Source: Opisthocomus hoazin (lineage: Eukaryota; Chordata; Aves; Opisthocomiformes; Opisthocomidae). Taken from it: 64,000 nucleotides of DNA. The stretch lies in the NCBI RefSeq assembly GCF_030867145.1, contig NC_134428.1, positions 248,001-312,000 on the forward strand, read 5' to 3'. A model generated the notes under the pieces. The model did not search any database. It saw only the letters and a program-made list of their open reading frames with translations, and was not told the DNA's origin. The position numbers and the translations under genes were made by a program. Below are positions 19,637-30,949 of the stretch, in pieces (the first letter of the stretch is position 1; each line of letters begins with the position of its first letter).

Positions 19637-21090
19637 AATCATAGAATCATAGGTTGTAATAGACCTCTAAGATCATCAGGTCCAACCATCAACCCAACAC
19701 CACCATGCCTACTAAACCATGTCCCAAAGTGCAATATTCACATATTTTTTGAACATGTCCAGGGATGGTGACTCAATCACCTCTCTGTGCAGCCTATTCC
19801 AATGCCTGACCACTCTTTCAGGAAAGAAACTTTTCCTAATATCTAACCTAAACCTCCCCTGATGCAACTTGAGACCATTGCCTCTCATCCTGTAACTAGG
19901 TACCTGGGAGAAGAGACCAACACCCACCTCACTACAACCGCCTTTCAGGTAGTTGTAGAGAGCAAGAAGGTCGCCCCTCAGCCTCCTCTTCTCCAGACTA
20001 AACAGGCCCAGCTCCCTCAGTCGCTCCTCGTAAGACTTCTTCTCTAGACCCCTCACCAGCCTTGTTGCTCTTCTCTGGACACGCTCCAGCACCTCAATGT
20101 CCTTCTTGTAGTGAGGGGCCCAAAACTGAACACAGCACTCGAGGTGCAGCCTCACCAGTGCCGAGCAGAGGGCCACGATCACCTCCCTACTCCTGTTGGC
20201 CACACTATTCCTGACACAAGCCAGGATGCCATTGGCCTTCTTGGCCACCTGGGCACACTGCTGGCTCGTGGTCAGCCAACTGCCGACCAACACCCCAAGG
20301 TCCTTTTCCACTGGGCAGCTCTCCAGCCACTCCTCCCCAAGCCTGTAGCGTTGCATGGGGTTGTTGTGACCCAAGTGCAGGACGCGGCACTTGGTCTTGT
20401 TGAACCTCATACAGTTGGCCTCAGCCCATGATCCAGCCTGTCCACATGCCTCTGCAGAGCTTTCCTACCCTTGAGCAGATCGACACTCCCACCCAGCTTG
20501 GTGTCATCTGCAATCTTACTGAGGGAGAGCTCTGTCTTCTCATCCAGATCATTGATAATGATGTTAAACAAGGCTGGACCCAAAACTGAGCCCTGGGGGA
20601 CACCACTTGTGACTGACCACCACCTGGATTTGGCACTATTCACCAACACTCTCTGCACTCAGCCATTCATCCAGTTCTTTATCCAGCAGAGAGTACACCC
20701 ATCCAAACCATGGGCAGCTAGTTTCTCCAGGAGGATGCTGTGGGGAACAGTGTCAAAGACCTTACGAAAGTCCAGGCAAATAATATCCACAGACTTTCCC
20801 TTGTCCACTAGGCGGGTCACCTGGTCATAGAAGGAGATCAAGTTGGTGAAGCAGAACCTGACTTTCAGGTATCCATGCTGGCTGGGACTGATCCCATGGT
20901 TGTCCCTCACATGTCCTGTGAGCGCACTCATAATGAATCACTCCATAATTTTGCCCAGCACTGAGGTCAGGCTGACAAGCCTGTAGCTCCCAGGATCATT
21001 CCTTCCAGCCCTTCTTGTAGATGAGTGTTACAATGGCGATCCTCCAGTCCCCTGGGACTTCCCCTGTCAGCTAGGACATCACTACCAGCC
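19637..21090 (-). mobile_element. CR1 LINE, second subfamily, 5' truncated
   Basis: The 3' end is at AATCATAGAATCATAGG (19637). Minus-strand RT is readable as [38 protein letters not shown] (first residue Ile instead of Phe) and [20 protein letters not shown]. It carries a few frameshifts and stops, including one before [10 protein letters not shown]. The C-terminal signature ([14 protein letters not shown]) is shared with the fragment at 5491-5880, separating both from the 38255 type. Confidence 0.9.
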
Positions 21091-21119
21091 TGATCCATCA
21101 CTGTACCATCAAAGGGATG

Positions 21120-24100
21120 GTTAAATGATGGGTGAGAGAAGATCCAGCAGAGTTTGAGAGGGAATGCCCTCAAGTGGAGACCCTGCTGTGATGTGCTTGG
21201 TGTTCATGCACTGCCATGAATCCACTGGGTAGAGAAGGGACAGACCTTGCATCACTGCAGTGGTGGGACTCAGTGACTGCCCAAAGGCACGAAATCTGTG
21301 TGAGATGCCCTGGGTGGTGCCTGTCACACAATGACTCTGAAAGAGGATGGGGTTCCTGCATGGGACTTGTACTGTCCATGTCAGATGCATGCAGTTGTCC
21401 TGGAGATCCCTGGCACATTCCACAGTCATAGGTGTCTGTAAATGTGAAATAAATGAAGATTCAGCTGCCCTGAATGAGGTTAGGCAATGAAGGGATGCGC
21501 AGGAGACAAACCCCATCATACTGTTAAGGCCACGTGGACAAAACAGCTGATGGAGAACAGAAAGGGAGAGACTTTGTTCTCCCAGTGCCACAGGACTCCA
21601 TTTGGTCAGGATGATTACATCCATCAGCAGCCCTGGACATAAGGAACATTTAAAGGTTGATTTGTCTTCAAGGTGGGCACTTTCTGTCATTGAAGTCGGC
21701 CAAAAGCTTTTCCCACCAGCCTCCAGGAAGGTGCCCTCAGACGCTGCCCTGTCTCTTTAAACTGCTCCATCAGAGCTTGTAATTACCAGCAAGCATCTTG
21801 GTCATCTCTGGAACTAAACCTGTCACCAAGTGTCTGCGTCCGAACATCTTCCTCCTGCTCTCCACCTCCATTAATTACCAAGGGAGCCGAGAAAAGGATC
21901 TGCCATGCAGGAGGCTGATTTGTGCCAATCTCAATTGAGGCAAGAGGAGTCCCACCTCCTGTGGGTTTTGTGGTGAGCATGAGAGAGACCTGAGTCCTCA
22001 GGACTTCAAACTCAGGATGAGATGCCTCGAATGACTAGGCTCAATCCCTTCCCTCAGCAGGGGCAAATGAGATTCCTTCCTGTCACTTTCTGGTTGTCCT
22101 GTCTTGTGATGGGGCAAGGAAAGGTGATTTTTGTTTCTAACTCTTTCTCTGAGAGGAGAAATGACGCTGTTGAAACTGAGTGTCTCTGCCCAGCTGAGGG
22201 AGGCAACAGGAGTGATTGTTTCAGCCTGTTTAACAGCAAGTTGTCCTGGAGAGCAAAAGACACTTCGAGGGAGCCCAGAGTGGGTAAGGATATTGCTGCC
22301 TTGTGCTGGTCCTGTGCTGCTGATCTGGGCTGGGCTCCTGGGATGGAGGGAACTCCTGGCAAGTGGGCAGCACTTGCAGAGAAACAGCTGTGCCCAGGAG
22401 CAGCTCCTCTGCAAAGCACAGCAGGGCTGAGGGCACCGCCTGCAGGCAGCGAGGGGAGAGGAGCGAGGTGGACATAGGTTAAAGGCAGTGTGGGGTGGGA
22501 AGATGCTGAGAGCTCACTGAGGGAGAAATTTTCACAACCCATGAAATGGTAAGTCCCTGGAAGCAGGGCAGTGAATCTGCAGCTGCTGGAGGGATCTCCA
22601 AAAGCTGGCACATCCTACAGCCTACAGGATCTTTGTGGAGGATTGTCACAGCTTCTCAAGCCTAGAGGAGGAAGACACGTTCTAGAGAAGTTTTTCCCTG
22701 CCCTGCCATCAGAGGAGTAGGGCAAGTTGACTGCCTTCTCTGGGGGTTACTGGTAGGATATTAAGCCAGGTGTGCAGCCAGGGGTGCCCAGGACTGTCCT
22801 CCAGAGCAGGTCCCTTTACCGCAGGAGCCTGTATGCTGGGGTCAGTGCTCAGCCTGCTTGGGGAGTTCCCGATGGTGCTGTGGGGAGAATCTGTGGGTGG
22901 AAGAAGAGAAGCCCGGAAGGGCAGGGTTTTTCTCCTACCAGGAGACTGCTGCACGGGTCAGGGATGCTCACAGCTCCAGTTCATCCCCAGAATATTTCCA
23001 AAGGACTGATTCAAGAAGAAGGTCATGCACAGGATAACCATAAAGACAACAAAAACTTCCTCAATTTGTGTTATCGGTTTCCCTTTTGGAAGAGGGAGGG
23101 CGGTGTAAAAGGGATAAATGGAAAAGGAGCTTTCAGCCTTGAAGAAGTCACTGAGATTCCTGAGCCAGTGATCAGTAACTCTGATAGGAGCCTCCTAAAG
23201 CACACTCAGCCATTCCTCTGCCTGTCGACAGCACCAGCATCACCTTTCCTGGACCTACCAGGCTTAGCCTGACCTTTCATTTTCCACCTGCAAACAGGAA
23301 CATGCACCCAGGCAGTGCCCTGCAAACAGGCAGGTTTCTGTAGGGCCAGGGTGAGTGCACAGGGGTTGGGATGGGGTCTGTGAGTGCTATAATGAAAAAG
23401 ACATGGGAGAGTGAAACATCTTTCAGGAGGAAAATTTCCAGGCAGCAGATATATCATCAGGGAAGGAGCAGAACAGAAAACCAGATGTGATGGGAGGGAG
23501 AAATCATAAAACTCTGCATCATCCCCTCCAGTGCAGAGCCCTTCGTCTGAGTAAGCCCCCTTGCCTTCTCTCCCACCCAGCACAGCCTCTTCCCTCAGGG
23601 CTGAGGTCTCCAAACCATGAACCACCTCCTCTGCAGCAGAGCTCCAGCAGAGCCAGGGGGCAGCTCTCCAGCCACATCTCCATTTCTCTGCTGCAGATTA
23701 CAGGGGCTCAGAGCTCAACTGCCCGGCAATGTTGGTGTCTGGGAGGCGGCGTGCCCAGCTGGGTATGGGTAACGCTGTGCTGAGGGCCCAGCTGCCTCTG
23801 CCCTGGCTTCTCTCAGACACCCTATTGCTGGATATTTGCTTGTTTCTCCTCTTGACTGTGTTATTCCTATTGTTGTTTCATTGTTGTCGTCAGCTTCGTT
23901 AGGGAGCTGGAGTTTCAGCTGCAGAGTCACAGACTGATCTTGTGGGTCCTTTCCTGCAGGTGTGTCCGTGGGAACAAGTGCCCCAACTTTCATCTCCCCT
24001 GTGGGGCTGTGGTCAGTGAAGTCTGTGGGGCTGGAGGATCAGCTGCTTTTCCCTTCATCAGATGCTATTGTTAGGACACTTGGCTGTCTCCTTGAGGTGT

Positions 24101-24942
24101 ACTTCCAAGGTCTGAGCTGCCCTCTACAAAGTGAACTTCTCTCCTCACAACCTTTTATTACCTAAAAGCCCCACGGAGAACCACAGAGATGCTACAATGG
24201 AGGAAATGCTGTTGGGTTGGTGAAAGGAGCCGTGAGTGTCCTTGGCTAGAAGTGAGGTGCTGAGACCTTTAGAAAGAGTGAGACATTTAGCAGTCTGCAC
24301 TGAATCCCTCTGTTTTCAGTAACGTCTGGTTATTTTTCAGGGTAATGCAGCAGTGTGATCACCTTCCATCTCACAAAGAACAAGCCCAGGGCAGGTCAGA
24401 AGAAGTCAGAGGGACAGACCAGCTGCCCTCACTCTGCATTAAGCCAGAAGCCATTTCATATGCCTCACCAGTGTCCCTCTCTTCTCCCTGAGTGCAGCAG
24501 AAATGCTGAAGGTGTCTGAACTCCAAGTAAGCTCCCCAGGTAAGCTGGGGGAGCTTTATGAACCCCAAACTTCTCCAACTTTTCTCTGTTATTGCCGTTC
24601 CTTAGCACTGAGAGTGCAGAGGCTGACAAGGTGATTTTCTGTGAGGAGCGGTTTCATCTGACCAAGTCGGACACCAGGATAGACCCCTGACATCACTACT
24701 CCCATGAGCTCCTTGCTGCATAGCAGGGCAGACTCCTCAAAAGGCAGAGGACAGAGGTCCTGCTCCTTACAGTACCTTCAGCCAGCACCAACCAGACCTC
24801 GAACAAGGAAGCTGAAGAAAGTTCTCATTGAAAATGAATGGAAAATGCTCAGAAGTTCAGCAGTGTTAAAGTTCTAGGAGTATGGCTTTGCATTTCCAAT
24901 GAGAATTCTCCCCTAACACTTTATTGATTCTTCCTCTAACGA
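21120..24942 (+). repeat. Duplicated upstream block of OR unit at 25 kb
   Basis: Non-coding block 5' of the plus-strand OR. It mirrors 8.6-11.5 kb in inverted orientation and 33.0-36.1 kb in direct orientation. Anchors include GGGTAGAGAAGGGACAGACC (about 21230), TCCATTAATTACCAAGGGAG (about 21870), GGAGCAGCTCCTCTGCAAAG (about 22400) and GTGGGGCTGTGGTCAGTGAAG (about 24005). A promoter and 5' exon for the OR should lie here. I see no distinctive element. Confidence 0.75.
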
Positions 24943-24945
24943 CAG
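24922..24945 (+). other. Conserved 3' splice site before OR
   Basis: TATTGATTCTTCCTCTAACGACAG is pyrimidine-rich and ends in CAG at 24943-24945. It is aligned with the sites at 8589 and 2968. The following exon start GATCCCATGCCC keeps an out-of-frame ATG. Confidence 0.55.
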
Positions 24946-24968
24946 GATCCCATGCCCAAAGGAAACAC

Positions 24969-25904
24969 CTGTCCAACAGCAGCTCCATCACCCAGTTCCT
25001 CCTCCTGGCATTCGCAGACACACGGGAGCTGCAGCTCTTGCACTTCTGGCTCCTCCTGGGCATCTACCTGGCTGCCCTCCTTGGAAACGCCCTCATCATC
25101 ATCTCTGTAGCCTGTGACAACCACCTCCAAACTCCCATGTACTTTTTCCTCCTCAACCTCTCCCTCCTTGACCTGGCATACATCTCTACGACTGTCCCCA
25201 AAGCCATGGCCAATTTGCTCTGGGACACCAGGACCATCTCCTATGCAGGGTGTGCTGCCCAGCTCTTTTTGGTTTCCTTCTTAGTAGTAGCAGAGCATTG
25301 TCTTCTGACCATCATGGCCTATGACCGATACATTGCCACCTGCAAACCCCTGCACTACAGGACCCTCCTGGGCAGCAGAGCTTGTGTCCACATGGCAGTA
25401 GCTGCCTGGAGCAGTGGCTTTCTCAATTCTCTGCTGCACACTGCCAATACATTTTCAATTCCTCTCTGCCACGGCAATGCTGTGGATCAGTTCTTCTGTG
25501 AAATCCCCCAGATCCTCAAGCTCTCCTGCTCACACTCCTACCTCAGGGAAGTTGGGCTTCTTGGGTTTAGTGTTTCTTTATCTTTTGGGTGTTTTGTTTT
25601 CATTGTGCTGTCCTATGTGCAGATCTTCAGGGCCGTGCTGAGGATCCCCTCTGCACAGGGACGGCACAAAGCCTTTTCCACGTGCCTCCCTCACCTGGCT
25701 GTGGTCTCCCTGTTTTTCAGCACTGCAGTGTTTGCCTACCTGAAGCCTCCCTCCATCTCTTCCCCATTGCTTGATCTGGTGATTACAGTGCTGTACTCAG
25801 TGGTTCCTCCAGCAATGAACCCCTTCATTTACAGCATGAGGAACCAGGAGCTCAAAGACGCCCTGAAGAAGCAAATTCAATCTGTAGTATTTCAGCAGCA
25901 GTAA
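24969..25904 (+). CDS. Olfactory receptor, OR14-like, start codon ATG changed to CTG
   Basis: Odorant-receptor GPCR of the same family as the 7642-8565 gene, with 311 residues and TAA at 25902-25904. The body is uninterrupted: SNSSSITQF glycosylation site, LGN in helix 1, TPMYFFLLNLS, MAYDRYIATC, SY in helix 5, KAFSTCLPHL and PFIYSMRN. However, the position of the initiator in sister genes (AG-ATG-TCC) reads CAC-CTG-TCC here. Upstream, the frame is open to 24924 but has no ATG. The ATG at 24952 is in another frame, and the first in-frame ATG (25137) lies in helix 2. So either CTG is used, an upstream exon supplies the start, or this is a very young pseudogene. The C-terminus KKQIQSVVFQQQ is slightly longer than that of the 7.6 kb gene. 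Confidence 0.82.
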   Translation: MSNSSSITQFLLLAFADTRELQLLHFWLLLGIYLAALLGNALIIISVACDNHLQTPMYFFLLNLSLLDLAYISTTVPKAMANLLWDTRTISYAGCAAQLFLVSFLVVAEHCLLTIMAYDRYIATCKPLHYRTLLGSRACVHMAVAAWSSGFLNSLLHTANTFSIPLCHGNAVDQFFCEIPQILKLSCSHSYLREVGLLGFSVSLSFGCFVFIVLSYVQIFRAVLRIPSAQGRHKAFSTCLPHLAVVSLFFSTAVFAYLKPPSISSPLLDLVITVLYSVVPPAMNPFIYSMRNQELKDALKKQIQSVVFQQQ

Positions 25905-26083
25905 GGTGCCACATCTCTTCACAAGTGGTTTCCAACATATCTAGGGAACCTCCTGTGCTTTGGACATTTTACCTGTGACAATTCTGCTTCTCAAGAACCA
26001 TGAACCCAGCTTGTCTGACAGAGTTACCTTTGCATATGTGTCTGGCACCGTGGAAAAGGTGCCCTCCCATGCCATGTTTCTGT

Positions 26084-26089
26084 AATAAA
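26084..26089 (+). terminator. Candidate polyadenylation signal of OR at 25 kb
   Basis: AATAAA 180 bases after the OR stop codon, a plausible 3' UTR length for this single-exon receptor. Position only; no downstream element was identified. Confidence 0.4.
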
Positions 26090-26800
26090 CCAGGATTTTC
26101 TAAATGCCAGTGTCTCCAGGCTTTGCTGTCTTCCCAAAGCTAAGGTCAGGAAAAAGCTGAAAATATTCTCCCCATGAGGCTGTGCTGCTGTGCTGGGGTT
26201 CTCCATGCACTGAGGGGAGGAGTATATGGGGTGATATGTTAGGGAATAGTACTAGAGTGAGCTTTCACTGGTGTCCTCCCTGTTCAGCCCTATCCAGCAC
26301 CAGCCACTCACCAAAGGTTTATGTGTGAGCTTTTCTGCACGGCCTCTTTGCTCCTCCCGCTGGGTTCAGTGCCTGCACAGTGCCTCGACCTCTCTCCTTG
26401 TACAGACCCTGGCAGACCTCAGAGCAGGGATGTCTGCGAAACCCCACGTGGGATGCGGATAGGGCTGGGTAGGTTCCACAACCTGTGGGAGGCTGTTTCA
26501 AGTAGGAGGAACAGAAGGGGAACAGGGTACAAAGGGATGTACTGCAGATCATGAGAGGCAAGCTGCTCCTCACACCAAATACACCCTTCCCCATGCTGCA
26601 CCTGAACACTGCAGACATTGGACCATGTGTGGGACAGCAGGGCTGGGCTGGAACAGGCCAGGGAACTGACAGGGGCCACTAAGCACCACTTGCCACGGGG
26701 TGACCACCTGGAATTTGTGGCTGCAAGGAGTCAAGAGCAAAGGGAAGAGATTCAGATTTCACATCTCCAGGAATAGTACTGACGAGCTGGAGTGGGTTTA
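26090..26800. other. No gene; segment related to 63.0-63.1 kb in inverted orientation
   Basis: No gene is recognised. The block CAGACCCTGGCAGACCTCAG at 26402 and the next 50 bases match, reverse-complemented, the sequence at about 63045-63115, so it is an unnamed repeat or duplication. Confidence 0.4.
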
Positions 26801-27160
26801 GCAAAGGTTCCCCAGGACAGCCATGGACTGGAGAGCATTGCCTGTTAGGAGAGGCTGAGGGAGCTGGGCTTGTCAAGCCCAGAGAAGGGATGGCTGAGGC
26901 TGACATCATCCCAGCCTGCCAGTACTTACAAGGAGATCATGGAGAATACAGACCCATCTCTTCAACAAGATTCATGGTGAGAAGACAAAATTCAGTGGGA
27001 GGAAGGTGAAAGAGGAGAGGTTCAGCCAGGACAGAAGGACAAGATTTTTCCCCAGGAGCTCATCCAAGTGCAGGAACAGGTCACCCAGAGAAGCTGGGCA
27101 GTCTCTGTCCCTAGGAGTTTCAAACTTGGACTGAAGCAAGCATTGAACTACTTGGTCTGA
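26801..27160 (+). mobile_element. Old CR1 3' relic
   Basis: Plus-strand translation begins [17 protein letters not shown] and continues with eroded C-terminal RT sequence (FPQELIQVQEQVTQRSW) to a 3' end near 27160. It lacks the sharp ATTCTGTG tail. Confidence 0.6.
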
Positions 27161-27680
27161 CCAATTTTCAGACAGGTTGCATTGAAGATTTCCTTATGTC
27201 CCATCCAGCTGCAGTTGTCTTCAATTCCTGCGACTATGGGCCCTGTTTCTAACAGGAGCAGAGCAGAGGTCTGTGGGGCTTGAGTCCTTCTGTGCTGTAA
27301 GGGACCATTTACACCAACTTCTAAACAGGGGTAGAGAGGCTGACACCAGAGTGTGACTTGCTCTGGGCAAAGACTGAGAAGTGCCAGGCAAAGAAGTTTT
27401 GGGACACACAGGGCTCTTTGCAAGACACCAAATGATCTATTTTTAATACCTTTAGGTTTTTCAGATGTCATTTAATGACAATGAAAATTTCTGCAAGATT
27501 AACTGAAAACAAAGATCTAAAGCAAGAAATGTGTCAACACTTCTCAGCTTTTTTTCAGTCTTTAGGTGTCTTTTGTGACTTACTTCTGTTACCAATACTG
27601 TGTCTCTTATTTCATCTCCCTCATCATTCAGGAGTTGCTACCACTCCAGATCCAATGGCCACGTCTAAGCATATCTTCTC
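27161..27680. other. No gene recognised
   Basis: About 0.5 kb between CR1 copies with no recognisable content. Confidence 0.4.
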
Positions 27681-28410
27681 AGCAGACTTACATCAGTACA
27701 GAGTAGGAGCTGACCTGCTGCAAGGCAGCTCTGTGGAGAGGGACATGGGTGTCTTGATGGACAAAAAGTTGACCATGAGGCAGCAGTGTGCCCTGGCTGC
27801 CAAGAAGGCCAATGGGATCCTGGGGTGCATTAAGAAGAGTGTGACCAGCAGGTCAAGGGACGTTCTCCTCCCCTGCTCCTCTGCCCTGGTGAGGTCCCAT
27901 CTGGAGTACTCTGTTCAGTTCTGGGCTCCCCAATTCAAGAAAGATGAAGAGCTACTGGAGAGAGTCCAGCGGAGGGCTAAGAGGATGGTGAGGGGACCGG
28001 AACATCTCTCCTACGAGGAGAGGCTGAGGGAGCTGGGCTTGTTCAGCCTGAAGAAGACAAGGCTGAGAGGGGACCTTAGAAATGCCACTAAATATCTGCA
28101 GGGCGGGTCTCAGGAGGATGGGGCCAGACTCTTTTCAGTGGTGCCCAGCGACAGGACAAGGGGCAACGGGCACAAACTGAAGCACAGGAAGTTGCAGCTG
28201 AACTTGAGGAAGAACTTCTTCCCTCTGAGGGTGACGGAGCCCTGGCACAGGCTGCCCAGGGAGGTTGTGGAGCCTCCTTCTCTGGAAATATTCCATACCC
28301 TCCTGGACGTGGTCCTGTGCAGCCATCTCTGGGTGTCCTTGCTTGGGCAGGGGGGTTGGACTAGATGTCCCACAGAGGTCTCTTCCAACCCCTACTATTC
28401 TGTGATTGTG
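27681..28410 (+). mobile_element. CR1 3' fragment with open frame
   Basis: Encodes the last 200 or so residues of the CR1 RT protein ([74 protein letters not shown]). The frame has drifted past the normal stop and runs on into flanking DNA. The 3' end is at TATTCTGTGATTG (about 28405). Same subfamily as the 38255 element. Confidence 0.88.
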
Positions 28411-28529
28411 CTAAAGGCAGGAAGAAGACCTGAATTATTGTGGAATAGGTTGAGTTTCGAATTCGAGGCAGCAGAAGGAGGACGTGCATTCCAGTGCTGG
28501 GATGCGGAGAGCAATAGCAGATCCAAGCA

Positions 28530-29060
28530 AGTCTGTGGCTGTGACATCTTGCGTGCTAGAGAAGCATTAACAGGACATTGGAAAAAAGCAGTTGCTGGGA
28601 AACCGAGAGGCATTGGCATACCCCCAGGTAAACACAGCTTTTTGTTTGAAGCAACAGTGAATGAGGACAGAGGGACATCAGGAAAGCTTGGGAGATCCGA
28701 GGGTCAGAGTGAGGTGGGGAAATGGGGCAGTAGCTAAAGTCTGCAAGGAAACAAGCACAGGCATAGGACAGTGTAACACAGCCTGTGGTGGGGATGACCA
28801 AGGGCCTTGGTGTGGCTGGGACCACCCCCTGACAACACAAATGAGGTCTTCTTCAGTTTGGCTATGGCTACTCTCCCTTCCACTGAGGCCCATGAGAAGA
28901 GACCAGTGCCTTACAACCCCAGGGCATTGTTGGCTCCTCACTCACCCCTACAGAGCCTGGGAGGTTTCCTATTGCTCTCCTGCACTGAACATTCCACACC
29001 CAACATCACACTGCTCCTAAGAAGAGCCACGAACAGGCTGTGAGGCAACAGACCCCCATT
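28530..29060 (+). repeat. Third, diverged copy of the outer end of the inverted duplication
   Basis: The sequence around AGGCATAGGACAGTGTAACACAGCCTG and the following CTATGGCTACTCTCCCTTCC and GGGAGGTTTCCTATTG matches, at lower identity, the outer arm ends at 46690-46950 (plus) and 60330-60560 (minus). No frame is conserved among the three. Unknown repeat family or old duplication. Confidence 0.5.
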
Positions 29061-30535
29061 CCCAGGGCATGGGGGTCAGGGCTTGGCTGTCCTACTTTGC
29101 AAAAGACGTCAAGGCCTTCCACAGCCACACTCCACATCTGATTTTCCACCTGTAACCAGTGCCTCTGACTTCTTGCTTCACCCTGGGGGATGCATCAGGG
29201 ATGGTCACCTCTTCTTGTAATTCCCTCCACGATCCCTTTGCAATGATGGTCCTCAGTGGGGCATGCCGACATCCTTAGAAACTTGAACGTCTGCTGATGA
29301 ATTTTACTTCTCTAGAGACTTGTTCTCTGGGAAGAACTTCACTTAAAGTTCTCAATTTTTCTGTGGTTAACTAAAGAGCTTTCAGGAGCGAAAGTCAAAG
29401 TGAAAAAACAACAATAAGAAAAGATTTTTCCCCCTTTTTTTGGATTCTTTACACGTTACTTGGTGTCAGCAATCTCCATCTCATAATAATCCTGAGCTTC
29501 TCCTAAAGCAGTCTGAATATATATGAAAATAAAGGCCCTTTGTTTACGACAATCAAGTAGTCTTTGTCCCTTCCCCCAACCCCACCATTTCCCTCATCAA
29601 ACACCTGGGACTTCAAGAAGCCTTGTTCCAATCTCAGCTTCCTCCCCTTAAGGCTGTAGATACAGGTCTCAGCCTGTTGGCACAAACTCCCACCTGTTTT
29701 ACTTGGAGAACAAGCTGCGTGTAGACACAGAAGGCTTTTTCTTAATGGTCAACAAATAAAAAGAAAAAGGCATGATTTAAAGAAAAAAAAAATCATTCCT
29801 CTGCTTTATATTAAATCCGCTTTACCCCTACTGAAGTGCACTTTCCACAACAGATAACCTTAGACCAACAGAAAACACCTTCTGTGTCAAGCACAGACCC
29901 CAAGATCCCTCCGAACACTGTCCCCTGTCCCAGACTCTGTCGATATTTCTTCTTTGCACACAACAAGCTGCCCACTAAAGTCACTAGCTCCCTCAATTCA
30001 TAGGGCGAAGAAAGGAGAAGTGCTCTCTTTTGCACAGCCAAATCTGCACTAATCCTAATATTTTGAGGTTACAGGGACTTTACCAAGTGTACCCTGCAGT
30101 ATCTACCACCACTCATTTCTTTATTTTCTGCAGGGTAAACTACATGTGTCTTCAAAGTAGGGGAAGGCAGAGAACAGAGTTATCTCATCTGGTGTTAGAC
30201 ACCTTGCACTCAATTGCCCAGGCTTCCCTTTCTAGTCAAGAGAAAAAAATCAGCTCTCTTAACGGAGATGCCTTGGGCTTCCCTGCCTGGCCACCAGCTC
30301 CTCCTCCACGTATGCTCCTATAGGACCCGGGTCACATTTCCCAGTCCCACGTGGGGTCTTCAGCTACCTCAGGGTGTCTTGGAGGCAGTGCCCACCTCTG
30401 TGTGGGCAACTGAATCAACCCCCAAATGAAGACGTCAGGTGCACAATGGTGTATATCACTATGGGCCTCCAAGTGCCAAACCCCAAGTGAGGCCCGGAGC
30501 ACAGGGGTGTCAAGAGGCCCAAGTCACACCCAAGT
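29061..30535. other. No gene recognised
   Basis: 1.5 kb of AT-richer sequence with A- and T-runs (29400-29440, 29780). A 76-codon minus-strand frame at 29811-30041 resembles nothing I know. No convincing LINE or LTR hallmark. Confidence 0.45.
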
Positions 30536-30945
30536 AAAACAAAATGACTCCTTTTTTCAAGAAGGAATTAAAGGAGGACTCAGGGAACGACAGGTTGGTC
30601 AGCCTCACCTCAGCCTCCACTAAGGTGAAGGAGCAGCTAATCCTGTCAACCATTTCCAGGTACAGGAAGGACAAGAGAGTCATCAGGAGTAGTCAGCCTG
30701 GCTTCACGAAGGGGAAGTCATTTTTATCTGACCTTATAACCTTCTCCAATGACATGACTGGCTTGGTAGACGAAGAGAGAGGAGTGGTGATTTGCCTGTA
30801 TTTCAGAAAGTCTTTCAGCACTGTCCCCCTATGATATCGTCATATAGAAGCTGTTAAAATCTGGACTGGATGAGAAGAAAGAGAGGTGGACTGAAAATTT
30901 GCAGGCCTAGAGAGTGGCGATCAGTGGCATGAAGTCTAACCATCC
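30536..30945 (+). mobile_element. Old CR1 RT fragment
   Basis: Plus strand encodes MTPFFKKELKEDSG, VIRSSQPGFTKGKSFLSDLI and VVICLYFRKSFSTVP, an eroded version of the first half of CR1 reverse transcriptase. The aspartate of the first catalytic motif (LDFSKAFDT in the intact copy) is Tyr here. Stops near 30835 and 30910. Confidence 0.75.
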
Positions 30946-30949
30946 ACTG

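Noticed and set aside
22054-22611. 185-codon minus-strand frame in the 22 kb block
   Set aside because: It is the mirror of the 10.8 kb frame but diverges by frameshifts. Third copy at 34 kb lacks it. Not a conserved gene.
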